Program-made: the position numbers and the translations under genes
Shown: positions 38,776-47,243 of the stretch, piece after piece
Position numbering within the stretch: position 1 is the first letter of the stretch
Layout of the letters: each line of letters begins with the position of its first letter
Notes under the pieces: generated by a model
Told to the model about the DNA's origin: nothing
The model's database searches: none
The model's input: only the letters and a program-made list of their open reading frames with translations
Assembly: GCA_021732665.1 (NCBI GenBank)
Contig: JAKFUL010000023.1
Span: 1 to 64,000, forward strand
DNA: 64,000 nt
Direction of reading: 5' to 3'
Source: Acetobacteraceae bacterium
Lineage (GTDB): Bacteria > Pseudomonadota > Alphaproteobacteria > Acetobacterales > Acetobacteraceae

Positions 38776-39072
38776 GAGCGGTTCTCCAGGATGGTTGAAT
38801 TGGAAGAAGCATTACCAAGGCTTGAACCGGCACCATACCGCGGCGCCGGGCCGGGCGGAGAGGATGGCGCCCGGTTCTGCCCAAGCCTTGTGCAGCCGGT
38901 GGCGAACTGCGCCCGACCGGGGCTGGCAGTGCCGCCTGGGCGGATGCCGGCCAGGCGGCAGCGCCGGTTGATGAATTTCCACAATCCGGCCTTGCGGGGT
39001 GCCGCCGGCCGGACCAGCTTTCATCCCAGACGCAGCCTCGCCGCCGCCCGTCCACAGAGAAGGATCAGCCCG
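38776..39072. other. divergent intergenic region, no gene seen
   Basis: These 297 bases separate the ABC operon (minus) from a beta-propeller gene (plus). Apart from AAGGA just before the ATG at 39073, I see no gene, RNA, or clear promoter. Several GC-rich short inverted repeats are present, as expected by chance. Confidence 0.5.
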
Positions 39073-39981
39073 ATGATGCCGCGCCGCAGCCTGGCCGCCC
39101 TTGCCGCCGCCACAGCGCTTTCGGCGCCGCGCGCCCAGGCGGCCGTCGACTTGCTGGTGCGCTTTCCCAACGGAACCTTCCTGGAAAACCTGGTGGTCGG
39201 CGCCAACGGCACGGTGCTGTTCACCAACTACTTCGCCCGCCAGGTCGAGAGGTGGTCGCCCGCGGCTGGCCATGGCAGCGCCCTTCCTGTTTCGGCGCAC
39301 CCGGTGAGCCTGACAGCGCTGGGTGGCGGGCGCCACGCGCTGGTGGCGCATGGCGTGCCCTTCAATCGCGGGCCGGAGGCGATGCGTGGCCAGGCCGCCG
39401 TGCTGCTGCTCAACGCCGAGGGGAACCCGGTCAACAGCATCGCCCTGCCCGAGGCGATCTTCCCCAATGGCTCGCTCCTGCTGGCGCCGGGCCTGCTGCT
39501 GGTGGTCGACAGCGTGGTGGGCTGCATCTGGGCGGTCGATCTCGGCACCGCCCGGGCCTATCTCTGGTATCAGCATGCCGCGCTGCGGCCTGATGCGGCC
39601 CGGCCGGTGCCGGGGGTGAACGGCATCAAGCGCCAGGGCGAGAGCCTGCTGCTGTCGCATTCCGCCAGCCGGCGGATGTTCCGCCTGGCGCTGGAAGGGC
39701 TGACGCCGCGCGGCGAGATCACCCTGCTGGCCGAGATGCCTCACGGCGTGGATGATTTCTGCCTGGCGCCGGACGGCACCATCTATGCCGCCACCCACAG
39801 CCATGGCCTTGCCCGCCTGGCGCCCGGCGCGGCCGCACCAACCCAGCTGGCCGCGCCCGGGCTGGAGGGCAACACCGCCGTCGCATTGACGCCCGATGAC
39901 CGCGGGATTTACGTGCTCGGCACAGGCGGAATGCTGGAGGGCGGGCAGGGTGAGGCAGCGCTGGGGCGCGTTACTCTCTAG
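39073..39981 (+). CDS. exported beta-propeller protein (SMP-30/NHL-like)
   Basis: The 302-residue precursor has a signal peptide (MMPRRSLAALAAATALSAPRAQA). About six repeats with the pattern of beta-propeller blades follow: FLENLVVGANGTVLFTNY, FCLAPDGTIYAATHSHGLARL and ALTPDDRGIYVLGTGG. Such proteins include SMP-30/gluconolactonase-like lactonases and NHL-type scaffold proteins; catalytic metal ligands are not obvious. It is probably periplasmic. AAGGA precedes the start. It is flanked by the ABC operon and a convergent TetR gene. Confidence 0.72.
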   Translation: MMPRRSLAALAAATALSAPRAQAAVDLLVRFPNGTFLENLVVGANGTVLFTNYFARQVERWSPAAGHGSALPVSAHPVSLTALGGGRHALVAHGVPFNRGPEAMRGQAAVLLLNAEGNPVNSIALPEAIFPNGSLLLAPGLLLVVDSVVGCIWAVDLGTARAYLWYQHAALRPDAARPVPGVNGIKRQGESLLLSHSASRRMFRLALEGLTPRGEITLLAEMPHGVDDFCLAPDGTIYAATHSHGLARLAPGAAAPTQLAAPGLEGNTAVALTPDDRGIYVLGTGGMLEGGQGEAALGRVTL

Positions 39982-40044
39982 GACCATGGTCGGCCGATCA
40001 GCCCTATGCTTGGGTAGCAAGCGTCGGTACGGACCACCAGGGTT

Positions 40045-40629
40045 TCAACCCAGCCGCGCCAGCGCCTCGGCCAGGGCCGCGCGCAGCCGATGCGGCGCCA
40101 CGCCGGCCTTGGCCATCACCCGCAGGCCCATGTAGCTCGCCGCCAGCAACTCGCCGGCGGCCGCGGCATCCGTCGGGCCAGGCGCCGCCTTGGCCGCTCC
40201 GGTCGGTGCCGCCGCCAATGCCGCCGTGAAGGCCGCGGCGATCCGGCCCATCCCGCCCTCGGCCAGGCTGGCCACATCCGCATCCGACGGCGCCATCTCG
40301 ACGGCCGCGTTGCACAGCAGGCAGCCCCGGCGCTCGCCGCCATCGAGCGGGGTGATGGCACCGGCCAGGGCCGCCTCGATCCGCGCCGGGAGCGGGCCGG
40401 GCGCGTGCAGCCCTCGCTCCATGGCCGTGATCTCGCCATCGAGGTAACGCTGCAGCGCCGCCAGATAGACCGCCCGCTTGTCGGCGAAAGCCTTGTAGAG
40501 GCTGCCGCGCGCAATCCCCATGGCGGCCAGCAGCTGCTCGATCGAGGTCGCCTCGTAGCCCCGTGTCCAGAACAGCTGCATCGCGGCCTCAAGTGCCAAA
40601 TCCATGTCGAATTCCCTAGGCCTGGCCAT
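40045..40629 (-). CDS. TetR/AcrR-family transcriptional regulator
   Basis: The 194-residue repressor has an N-terminal helix-turn-helix: RPREFDMDLALEAAMQLFW, then GYEATSIEQLLAAMGIARGSLYKAFADK. The C-terminal ligand-binding domain carries two nearby Cys (GCLLCNAA), which could sense oxidants or electrophiles as in NemR-like regulators. The ATG at 40629 is preferred because the extra upstream codons run through the operators. It is divergent from an RclC/YkgB-like membrane protein, its probable target. Confidence 0.88.
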   Translation of the reverse strand: MARPREFDMDLALEAAMQLFWTRGYEATSIEQLLAAMGIARGSLYKAFADKRAVYLAALQRYLDGEITAMERGLHAPGPLPARIEAALAGAITPLDGGERRGCLLCNAAVEMAPSDADVASLAEGGMGRIAAAFTAALAAAPTGAAKAAPGPTDAAAAGELLAASYMGLRVMAKAGVAPHRLRAALAEALARLG

Positions 40630-40667
40630 TGCGCTCTCCCGTGCGAAACCGCTGGATTGGCGCATTA

Positions 40668-40681
40668 GGAACCGTTCGGTC
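40668..40681. promoter_or_regulatory. TetR operator 1
   Basis: GGAACCGTTCGGTC contains the near-palindrome ACCGTTCGGT (40671-40680). It lies 39 bases before the tetR start and matches operator 2 in inverted orientation, suggesting autoregulation. Confidence 0.6.
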
Positions 40682-40721
40682 AACATCCAGTTTCGCATGG
40701 CCGCCATCGCGGATTGATTAT

Positions 40722-40736
40722 GGACCGATCGGTTCC
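40722..40736. promoter_or_regulatory. TetR operator 2
   Basis: GGACCGATCGGTTCC contains the perfect palindrome ACCGATCGGT (40724-40733). It lies about 60 bases upstream of the RclC-like gene, so binding could block its promoter. It differs from operator 1 by one base in the core. Confidence 0.65.
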
Positions 40737-40796
40737 CAATCCATAAAGGAGAGGCAAGGGCGGCCAACCCGGCCGCTCACCGAAAGAACCCCACCC

Positions 40797-41288
40797 ATGT
40801 CCGACACCACCCCGGCCACCAGCCTTGCCCCTTTGGGCGCCCGCATCGAGCATGCCGGCGCCGCCGCCATCTTCATCGCGCTCGCGGTGATCTATTTCTG
40901 GTTCGGCGGCATGAAGTTCACCGCCTATGAGGCCGACGGCATCGCCGCCCTGGTCGGCCCCAGCCCGCTGCTGGGCTGGAATTATTCGCTGTTTTCCGTC
41001 CGCACCTTCTCCAGCCTGTTGGGCGTGCTGGAGATCAGCATCGGCGCCCTGCTGCTGGGCCGCTTTGTCAACCCGGCACTCTCCGCCCTGGGCGCGCTGC
41101 TCTCCATCGGGCTGTTCGTCACCACGCTCAGCTTCATGGCCACCACCCCCGGCGTCTTCGAGCCCCTGGCCGGTGGCTTTCCCGCCATCTCGGTGGCGCC
41201 GGGGCAGTTCCTGCTGAAGGATCTGGGCCTGCTTGCGGCCTCGGTCTTCGCGCTCGGGCATTCCCTGCGCTTGCTCGGCCGGCGCTGA
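40797..41288 (+). CDS. YkgB/RclC-like membrane protein (DUF417)
   Basis: The 163-residue inner-membrane protein has four spans (about residues 22-42, 65-85, 92-112, 135-155). It shows the DUF417 features IYFWFGGMKFTAYEADGIAALVGPSPLL and TLSFMATTPGVFEP. E. coli RclC, of this family, protects against reactive chlorine. The divergent TetR with paired operators and Cys residues supports a stress-inducible role, but the inducer is unknown. The upstream in-frame extension crosses the operators and is not coding. Confidence 0.85.
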   Translation: MSDTTPATSLAPLGARIEHAGAAAIFIALAVIYFWFGGMKFTAYEADGIAALVGPSPLLGWNYSLFSVRTFSSLLGVLEISIGALLLGRFVNPALSALGALLSIGLFVTTLSFMATTPGVFEPLAGGFPAISVAPGQFLLKDLGLLAASVFALGHSLRLLGRR

Positions 41289-41321
41289 AGGCCCAGCCCC
41301 CCGGCCCGGTGCCGGGGCGGC

Positions 41322-42194
41322 TCAGCCGCGCCTCCAGGTCATCATCGCCACGCCCCCCATCACCAGCACCAGCCCGCCCACGGCCGCCATCGGGAAGCTT
41401 TCATCCAGGAAGATCACCCCGATGGCGGCACCGAGCGGCAGCCGCAGATAGGCCTGGCTGGTGGTGGCCACCACGCCCAGCGTGCGCAACAGGCGGAACC
41501 AGATCACCGAGGCCAGCGCGGTGCAGAGCAGGGACAGCGCCAGCAGCGCCAGCAGCGATTCCCGGCTGGGCTGCATCGACCATGGCCGCTCCAGGATCAC
41601 CGCCGCCGGCAGCAGGAAGAGCAGCCCGCAAAGCTGCGCCCCCAGCGCCGGCAACATCGGGTCCACCGCATCGAAACTGTTCTTGCCGGTGTAGCTGGAC
41701 AGCGCGAAGAGCGCGCCGGAGGCGATCAGCGCCGCCATATGCGGCCATGAGCCACCCTCCAGCCCCTGATGCCAGACGATCAGCACCACGCCGGCGATCC
41801 CCAGCCCGGTGCCCAGCCCCTTCAGCAGGCTCGGGCGCTCCGCGCGGCTGAAGGCGAAACCCAGCAGGAAGGCGAAGATCGGCGAGGTGGAGGCGAGGAT
41901 GATGGCCAGCCCCGAGCTCACCTCCTGGCTGCCCCAGGCGATCAGCACGAAGGGTGTCACTGTCGCGAGCATCGCCTGCACCATGAAGGCGCGCCAGCTC
42001 TCCAGGTTCATCGGCATGCGCCGGCCGCGAAGTCTCAGGACCGCGTAGAGCGCCAGCCCCGCCAGGACGCAGCGCAGCGCGATGAGCGTGATCGGCGGGA
42101 TCGTCTCGATGCCCAGACGGATCAGGGCGAAGGAGCCGCCCCACAGCAGGGCCAGCAGCCCCAGCAGAAGCAGCTCCGGTGTTTGCCTGCGCAT
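41322..42194 (-). CDS. DMT-superfamily (EamA) transporter
   Basis: The 290-residue protein has ten predicted membrane spans in two EamA repeats (about residues 8-135 and 150-285). It shows LLALLWGGSFALIRLGIETIPP at the first span and GVVATTSQAYLRLPLGAAIGVIFLDE in the second repeat. EamA proteins export metabolites such as amino acids or their derivatives; the substrate is unknown. The ATG at 42194 starts just before the first span. It is convergent with the RclC-like gene, 33 bases apart. Confidence 0.88.
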   Translation of the reverse strand: MRRQTPELLLLGLLALLWGGSFALIRLGIETIPPITLIALRCVLAGLALYAVLRLRGRRMPMNLESWRAFMVQAMLATVTPFVLIAWGSQEVSSGLAIILASTSPIFAFLLGFAFSRAERPSLLKGLGTGLGIAGVVLIVWHQGLEGGSWPHMAALIASGALFALSSYTGKNSFDAVDPMLPALGAQLCGLLFLLPAAVILERPWSMQPSRESLLALLALSLLCTALASVIWFRLLRTLGVVATTSQAYLRLPLGAAIGVIFLDESFPMAAVGGLVLVMGGVAMMTWRRG

Positions 42195-42232
42195 GCCGCC
42201 ATCACTCCCTTCGGCGCCCACCCGCGGAGCTG

Positions 42233-42270
42233 CCCCGTTGCGGCCCCCCGTTGCGGCCCCCCGTTGCGGC
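42233..42270. repeat. 13-base tandem repeat, three copies
   Basis: CCCCGTTGCGGCC occurs three times head to tail (42233-42245, 42246-42258, 42259-42270 with the last base changed). It lies in the spacer between the divergent DMT-transporter and rhodanese genes. It may reflect slippage or hold repeated protein sites. Confidence 0.8.
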
Positions 42271-42323
42271 ATTGCCGCGCCCGCCCCATACCTGTGCGCA
42301 GAACAGCGTTTGAGGAGCGGGCC

Positions 42324-42740
42324 ATGGCCGCCATACCCGATATCGCGCCCGCCGACACCTGGGCCGCGATCCAAGAGGACCCGCAGGCGGTGCTGGTGGA
42401 TGTGCGCACGGATGCCGAATGGAATTTTGTCGGCCTCCCCGATCTCTCCGCCGCCGGCAAGCGCGTGGTGCTCATCCCCTGGCAGCTCTACCCCTCGATG
42501 TCGGTGAACGGCCATTTCGCCGAGGCGCTTCACAAGGCGGGCGTCGGCCCCGAGAACAAGGTGTATTTCATCTGCCGATCCGGCGCCCGCAGCCTCGCCG
42601 CGGCGCAGGCGGCCCAGGCCGAGGGCTATGCCAGCGTCTTCAACGTGGCCGATGGCTTCGAAGGCCCGGTGGACCGCGAGGGCCATCGCGGCATCGCCGC
42701 CGGCTGGAAGGCCGCGGGGCTGCCCTGGGTGCAGCGCTGA
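42324..42740 (+). CDS. rhodanese-like sulfurtransferase
   Basis: The 138-residue single-domain protein has the rhodanese CH2A-like LVDVRTDAEWNFVGLPDL and the active-site loop CRSGARS with catalytic Cys in YFICRSGARSLAAA. It moves sulfane sulfur, or senses it, in the cytoplasm. GAGGAG lies 6 bases before the ATG. It is 2 bases upstream of the polyprenyl synthase gene and probably co-transcribed with it. Confidence 0.9.
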   Translation: MAAIPDIAPADTWAAIQEDPQAVLVDVRTDAEWNFVGLPDLSAAGKRVVLIPWQLYPSMSVNGHFAEALHKAGVGPENKVYFICRSGARSLAAAQAAQAEGYASVFNVADGFEGPVDREGHRGIAAGWKAAGLPWVQR

Positions 42741-42742
42741 GC

Positions 42743-43747
42743 ATGGATGGCACGCCCAGGAACGAGGACGCGCTGACCGCGCTGATGACCATGCTGCGGC
42801 CCGATATCGAGGCCTGCAACGCCGTCATCATGGGGAAGATGGCGAGCCCGGTCGCGCTGATCCCGCGGCTCGCCGCGCATATCATCGCCGCCGGCGGCAA
42901 GCGGTTGCGCCCGCTGCTGACCATGGCGGCCGCGCGCATGTGTGGCTATGACCCTGCCGGCCAGCGCCATGTCGTGCTCGCCGCCTGCGTGGAATTCATC
43001 CACACCGCGACCCTGCTGCATGACGACGTGGTCGATGAAAGCGCGCTGCGCCGGGGCCAGGCCAGCGCAAATGCGCTGTTCGGCAACCAGGCCTCGGTGC
43101 TGGTCGGCGATTTCCTTTTCGCGCGCTCCTTTCAGCTGATGATCCAGGATGGCTCGCTGCCCGTCATGGCCATCCTCGCCGGCGCCTCGGCCACCATCGC
43201 CGAGGGCGAGGTGCTGCAACTAATGACGCAGAACGACACCGGCACCACCGAGGAACAGTATCTGGAAGTGATCCACGGCAAGACCGCGGCACTTTTCGCC
43301 GCCGCGGCCCGCCTGGGGGCGGTGGTGGCCGGCCGGCCGATGGCCGAGGAGGAGGCGCTGGACGCCTATGGCCGCAACCTGGGCGTGGCGTTCCAGCTCG
43401 TCGATGACGCGCTGGACTATGCCGCCGACCAGGCGGTGCTGGGCAAGACCGTGGGCGATGATTTCCGCGAGGGGAAAATCTCGCTGCCCGTGATCGTGGC
43501 CTTCGCCCGCGGCGATGAGGCGCAGCGCCTCTTCTGGCGCCGCACGCTGGAGGAGGGCGAGCAGGGCGAGGATGATCTGGCCGAGGCGCAACGCCTGATC
43601 ACCCGCCACGGCGCGTTGGCGGAGACCTTCGCCCGCGCCCGGGATTATGGCGCCGCGGCGTTGACGGCCCTCGCCATCTTTCCCGACAGCGCCGAGAAGC
43701 GCGCGCTGGCCGCGGTGGTCGATTACTGCATCGAGCGCGCGCGGTAA
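42743..43747 (+). CDS. polyprenyl diphosphate synthase
   Basis: The 334-residue trans-prenyltransferase extends farnesyl- or geranyl-diphosphate with isopentenyl-diphosphate to make the ubiquinone side chain. It has GGKRLRPLLTMAAARM, the first Asp-rich motif LLHDDVVDES with RRGQ, GDFLFARSF, the HGKTAALF segment and the second Asp-rich motif QLVDDALDYA. The length and the position of small residues upstream of the first motif fit octa- or decaprenyl synthases; decaprenyl (Q10) is usual in alphaproteobacteria. It follows the rhodanese gene by 2 bases. Confidence 0.92.
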   Translation: MDGTPRNEDALTALMTMLRPDIEACNAVIMGKMASPVALIPRLAAHIIAAGGKRLRPLLTMAAARMCGYDPAGQRHVVLAACVEFIHTATLLHDDVVDESALRRGQASANALFGNQASVLVGDFLFARSFQLMIQDGSLPVMAILAGASATIAEGEVLQLMTQNDTGTTEEQYLEVIHGKTAALFAAAARLGAVVAGRPMAEEEALDAYGRNLGVAFQLVDDALDYAADQAVLGKTVGDDFREGKISLPVIVAFARGDEAQRLFWRRTLEEGEQGEDDLAEAQRLITRHGALAETFARARDYGAAALTALAIFPDSAEKRALAAVVDYCIERAR

Positions 43748-43870
43748 GGAATTTACGGATTTACAGGCGGGCTTGTCTGCGCGCCTACAGCTTCCGCGGC
43801 CGATCAACGACTTGGCAATGTCATCCCGGCCCAGCATCGGGCAGATGATCTCCATCAAATGGAGGTCACC

Positions 43871-44833
43871 ATGTCGCTCATCACCCGCCGCGCCGGCCTT
43901 GCAGCAGTTTTCGCCAGCCCGCTGGCCGCCCCTGCCTTCGCCCAGCCCTGGCGGCCGGAACGGCCGGTGGAGCTGGTGGTGGGCTTCGCCCCCGGCGGCG
44001 GCACGGATGTGGTGGCCCGCCTCTTCGCCCGGCATCTGGAAACGCGCCTGGGCCAGCCCATCACCGTGGTGAACCGGCCCGGCGCCTCCTCCGAGGTGGC
44101 GCTGACCTATGTCTCGCGCTCCCGCCCCGATGGCCACACCCTGGGCCTGACCAATATGCCGAGCTTCGTGACCGTGCCGGTGGAGCGCCCGGCGCAGTAC
44201 AACCTCGACAGCTTCGCCTTCATCGGCAACATCATGCACGACGCGACCGGGCTGATCGTGAAGGCCGACAGCCCGATCCGCGACATCCCCGACCTGATCG
44301 CCCGCGCCAAGGCGGACCCGGAGGGGATCATCATCTCCACCTCCGGCATCGGCACCGATGATCATCTTCTGCTGGCGATGCTGTCGCAGGCCACAGGCGC
44401 GCGCTTCACCATCGTCCATTACAACGGCGCGCCGCTGCAGCGGAACGCGCTGCTCGGCCGCCAGGTCCACGCCAACACCGTCAGCGTGGGCGAAGTGATG
44501 CCCGCCCCCGATGGCGTGCGCTTCATCGGCCATGCCGGGCGCGAGACCAGCCGCTTCGCCCCCCAGACGCCGACGCTGCGCAGCCTGGGCCTGGACATCA
44601 CCATGTATTCCGAGCGCGGCCTGGTCATCCCCCGCCGCACGCCCGACGCCATCCTGGCCCGGCTGCGCGAGGCGGTGGCCGAGACGGCCGCCGACCCGGC
44701 AACCCGCGCCACTTTCGAGGCCCAGTTCATCGAGCCCAACTACGAACCCGGCCCGGCCTGGGAGGCTCGGATGCGTTCGACCCAGGACCAATACGCGGCG
44801 ATGTGGCGCCGCGCACCCTGGATCAACAGCTGA
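43871..44833 (+). CDS. TctC/Bug-family periplasmic solute-binding protein
   Basis: The 320-residue precursor has a signal peptide (MSLITRRAGLAAVFASPLAA, cleavage near AFAQ) and Bug signatures VELVVGFAPGGGTDVVAR and VNRPGASSEVALTYVSR. The start is the ATG at 43871, because GGAGG (43861-43865) is 5 bases upstream; an ATG at 43859 overlaps that site. The ligand is unknown. It is a stand-alone gene 123 bases after the polyprenyl synthase and convergent with xthA. Confidence 0.88.
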   Translation: MSLITRRAGLAAVFASPLAAPAFAQPWRPERPVELVVGFAPGGGTDVVARLFARHLETRLGQPITVVNRPGASSEVALTYVSRSRPDGHTLGLTNMPSFVTVPVERPAQYNLDSFAFIGNIMHDATGLIVKADSPIRDIPDLIARAKADPEGIIISTSGIGTDDHLLLAMLSQATGARFTIVHYNGAPLQRNALLGRQVHANTVSVGEVMPAPDGVRFIGHAGRETSRFAPQTPTLRSLGLDITMYSERGLVIPRRTPDAILARLREAVAETAADPATRATFEAQFIEPNYEPGPAWEARMRSTQDQYAAMWRRAPWINS

Positions 44834-44837
44834 AGGC

Positions 44838-45602
44838 TCAACCCCTCAGTTCGACCCAGACCGGGGCGTGGTCGCTCGGCTGTTCCTCCGCCCGCGCCTC
44901 GGTATCGACATGGAAGCCCTCCAGCCGCTCCGCCAGTTCGGGCGAGAGCATGGCGTGGTCGATCCGCAGGCCGCGATTGGCCTCGAAGGCCGCGCCATAA
45001 TCCCAGTAGGTATAGCTGTGCAGGCCCAGCGCCGCGGCGCTGTCGGTCATGCCGAGATTGCCCAGCGCGCGGAAATGCGCCCGGCTATTGGGGTGAACCA
45101 GCGCATCGGTGGCGGGCAGAGCGCCGGGCGCCATATCGGCGGCCATGGGCACCACGTTGAAATCGCCGAGAATCGCGAAGGGGGTGAAGGCATCCAGATG
45201 CGCCGCCGCCCGGGCGTTCAGCCGCTGCTGCCAGCGCCATTTATAGGCCATGCCCTCATCGCCGCCGGAATTGCCGTTGGGCAGGTAGATGCCGGCGATG
45301 TGCAGGCCCTCGGCGCGGATTTCCAGATAGCGGGCCTGGGCGTCCTCCTCCTCGCCGGGCAGGGCTTCCAGCACCACCTCGAAGGGGATGCGCCCCAGCA
45401 CGGCCACGCCATTGCGCCCGCCATGCTGGCCGAGCGCATGGATGCGATAGCCTGAGGCCGCGAGTTCCACGGCCGGGAACTCCTCGGTCTTGCACTTGGT
45501 TTCCTGCAGGAAGACCAGGTCAGGCGCATGGCGCGCCAGGAAGCGCTGGAGATGCGGCGCGCGGCGGCGGATCGAGTTCACGTTGAAGCTGGCGAGGCGC
45601 AT
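44838..45602 (-). CDS. xthA: exodeoxyribonuclease III / AP endonuclease
   Basis: The 254-residue enzyme of the exonuclease III (EEP) family cuts at abasic sites and degrades 3' ends in base-excision repair. It has MRLASFNVNSIRRR, the metal-binding Glu in LQETKCK, catalytic GDFNVVP, and the C-terminal RIDHAMLSP and SDHAPVWVEL with the active-site Asp-His. It starts the xthA-erpA-dgt block but reads in the opposite direction to dgt. Confidence 0.94.
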   Translation of the reverse strand: MRLASFNVNSIRRRAPHLQRFLARHAPDLVFLQETKCKTEEFPAVELAASGYRIHALGQHGGRNGVAVLGRIPFEVVLEALPGEEEDAQARYLEIRAEGLHIAGIYLPNGNSGGDEGMAYKWRWQQRLNARAAAHLDAFTPFAILGDFNVVPMAADMAPGALPATDALVHPNSRAHFRALGNLGMTDSAAALGLHSYTYWDYGAAFEANRGLRIDHAMLSPELAERLEGFHVDTEARAEEQPSDHAPVWVELRG

Positions 45603-45644
45603 GCGAGAGTTGTGGCCGGCCGCGCCCGCGCCGTCCAGCCATGA

Positions 45645-45998
45645 TCAGACGGCGAAGGACACGCCGCAGCCGCAGCCGCTGGTCGCCAGCGGGTTTTCCA
45701 CCTTGAAATGGCTGCCCATCAGCGCCTCGTGCCATTCCAGCCGCGAGCCCGAGAGGAATTCCAGGCTGACATTGTCCACCAGCACGCGCACCCCGTCCTG
45801 CTCCACCACCAGGTCGTCAGCCTCGGGCGCATCAGCCAGATCGAAGCCATACTGCATCCCCGAACAGCCGCCGGCCGAGACCGAGACGCGCAAGCCCGCG
45901 CCCGGCCGCCCCTGGCGTTCGGCAATGGCGGCGATCTCGGCCGCGGCGCGGGGCGTCACGCTGAAGGCACCAGGGGAAGCAATATGGCCATCGGGCAT
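45645..45998 (-). CDS. erpA: iron-sulfur cluster insertion protein, ErpA/IscA type
   Basis: The 117-residue A-type carrier has the three conserved cysteines: one in SVSAGGCSGMQYGF and two in the C-terminal SGCGCGVSF. It delivers Fe-S clusters to apoproteins. A good AAGGAG lies before the ATG at 45998; a longer frame upstream is not supported. It is divergent from dgt (65 bases) and 42 bases upstream of xthA on the same strand. ErpA and IscA cannot be told apart for certain from sequence alone. Confidence 0.9.
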   Translation of the reverse strand: MPDGHIASPGAFSVTPRAAAEIAAIAERQGRPGAGLRVSVSAGGCSGMQYGFDLADAPEADDLVVEQDGVRVLVDNVSLEFLSGSRLEWHEALMGSHFKVENPLATSGCGCGVSFAV

Positions 45999-46063
45999 GG
46001 TGGAATCTCCTTGGGAGGGAACATAGTGCGCGCCAGCCAGTTTATCCACATCCGGGAGGCCGC

Positions 46064-47236
46064 ATGGCCGACAGCTTTACACCCCATCGCACGCTTGCCC
46101 CCTATGCGGTGCAGGCCGATGCCTCACGCGGGCGGCTGCATGCCGAGACGCCCGACCGCAGCCGCAGCCCGTTCCAGCGCGACCGCGACCGGATCGTCCA
46201 CTCCCGCGCCTTCCGCCGGCTGCAATACAAGACCCAGGTCTTCATCTTCCACGAGGGCGACCATTACCGGACGCGGCTGACCCATTCGATCGAGGTGGCG
46301 CAGATCGCCCGCTCCATCGCCCGGCGGCTGCGGCTGGACGAGGATCTCGCCGAGGCGCTGGCGTTGGCGCATGACCTCGGCCACCCGCCCTTCGGCCATG
46401 CCGGGGAGGATGCGCTGGACAGCGCCATGCGCACCCATGGTGGCTTCGACCACAATGCCCAGAGCCTGAAGCACGTGACACAGCTGGAGCGCCGCTACGC
46501 CGCCTTCGACGGCCTCAACCTGACCTGGGAGACGCTGGAGGGGTTGGCCAAGCACAATGGCCCGGTGCGCGCGCCGACCCAGTACATCGCCGAGTACGAC
46601 TTCCGCCACAGCCTGGACCTGGCCAGCCACGCCTCCGCCGAGGCGCAGGTGGCGGCCATCGCCGACGACATCGCCTACAACAACCACGATCTGGAGGATG
46701 GGCTGCGGGCGCATCTCTTCAGCATCGAGGAGGTGGCGGAGCTGCCGCTGCCAGGTGCGGCGCTGGAGGCGGTGAAGCTGGAGCACCCCGGCGTGGCGGT
46801 GGGCCGCCTCGCGCCCGAGATGGTGCGCCGGGTGATCAGCCGGATGATCCAGGATGTGGTGGCCGAAAGCCAGGCGCGCATCGAGGCGCTGAACCCCGCC
46901 GATGCCGACGCCATCCGCGCCGCCGGGCGCCCGGTGGTGGGTTTCTCGCCGGCCATGGCCGAGGCGAACAAGGCGGTGCGCGCCTTCCTGTTCGAGCGGA
47001 TGTACCGGCATTGGCGGGTGAACCGCACGGTGGGCAAGTGCAAGCGAGTGGTGCAGATGCTGTTCCAGCTGCTGCATGGCAGCACCCAGATGCTGCCCGA
47101 CGAATGGCGGGCGCGGGCGGGCGACCCGGGCACGCCCAGGGCCGCGCGGGTGGTGTGCGACTATATCGCCGGGATGACCGACCGCTTCGCGCTGGAGGAG
47201 TATAAGCGCCTGACCGACCCGAGCGTGCCGGGGTGA
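46064..47236 (+). CDS. dgt: deoxyguanosinetriphosphate triphosphohydrolase-like protein
   Basis: The 390-residue HD-domain hydrolase shows the dGTPase type-2 pattern: SPFQRDRDRIVHSRAFRRLQYKTQVF, metal ligands in TRLTHSIEV and AHDLGHPPFGHAGED, and IADDIAYNNHDLEDGL. It cleaves dNTPs to nucleoside and triphosphate, helping balance nucleotide pools. In many alphaproteobacteria dgt is followed by argS; here argS is about 6.8 kb away, after an accessory insertion. Confidence 0.92.
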   Translation: MADSFTPHRTLAPYAVQADASRGRLHAETPDRSRSPFQRDRDRIVHSRAFRRLQYKTQVFIFHEGDHYRTRLTHSIEVAQIARSIARRLRLDEDLAEALALAHDLGHPPFGHAGEDALDSAMRTHGGFDHNAQSLKHVTQLERRYAAFDGLNLTWETLEGLAKHNGPVRAPTQYIAEYDFRHSLDLASHASAEAQVAAIADDIAYNNHDLEDGLRAHLFSIEEVAELPLPGAALEAVKLEHPGVAVGRLAPEMVRRVISRMIQDVVAESQARIEALNPADADAIRAAGRPVVGFSPAMAEANKAVRAFLFERMYRHWRVNRTVGKCKRVVQMLFQLLHGSTQMLPDEWRARAGDPGTPRAARVVCDYIAGMTDRFALEEYKRLTDPSVPG

Positions 47237-47243
47237 GAGGCGC

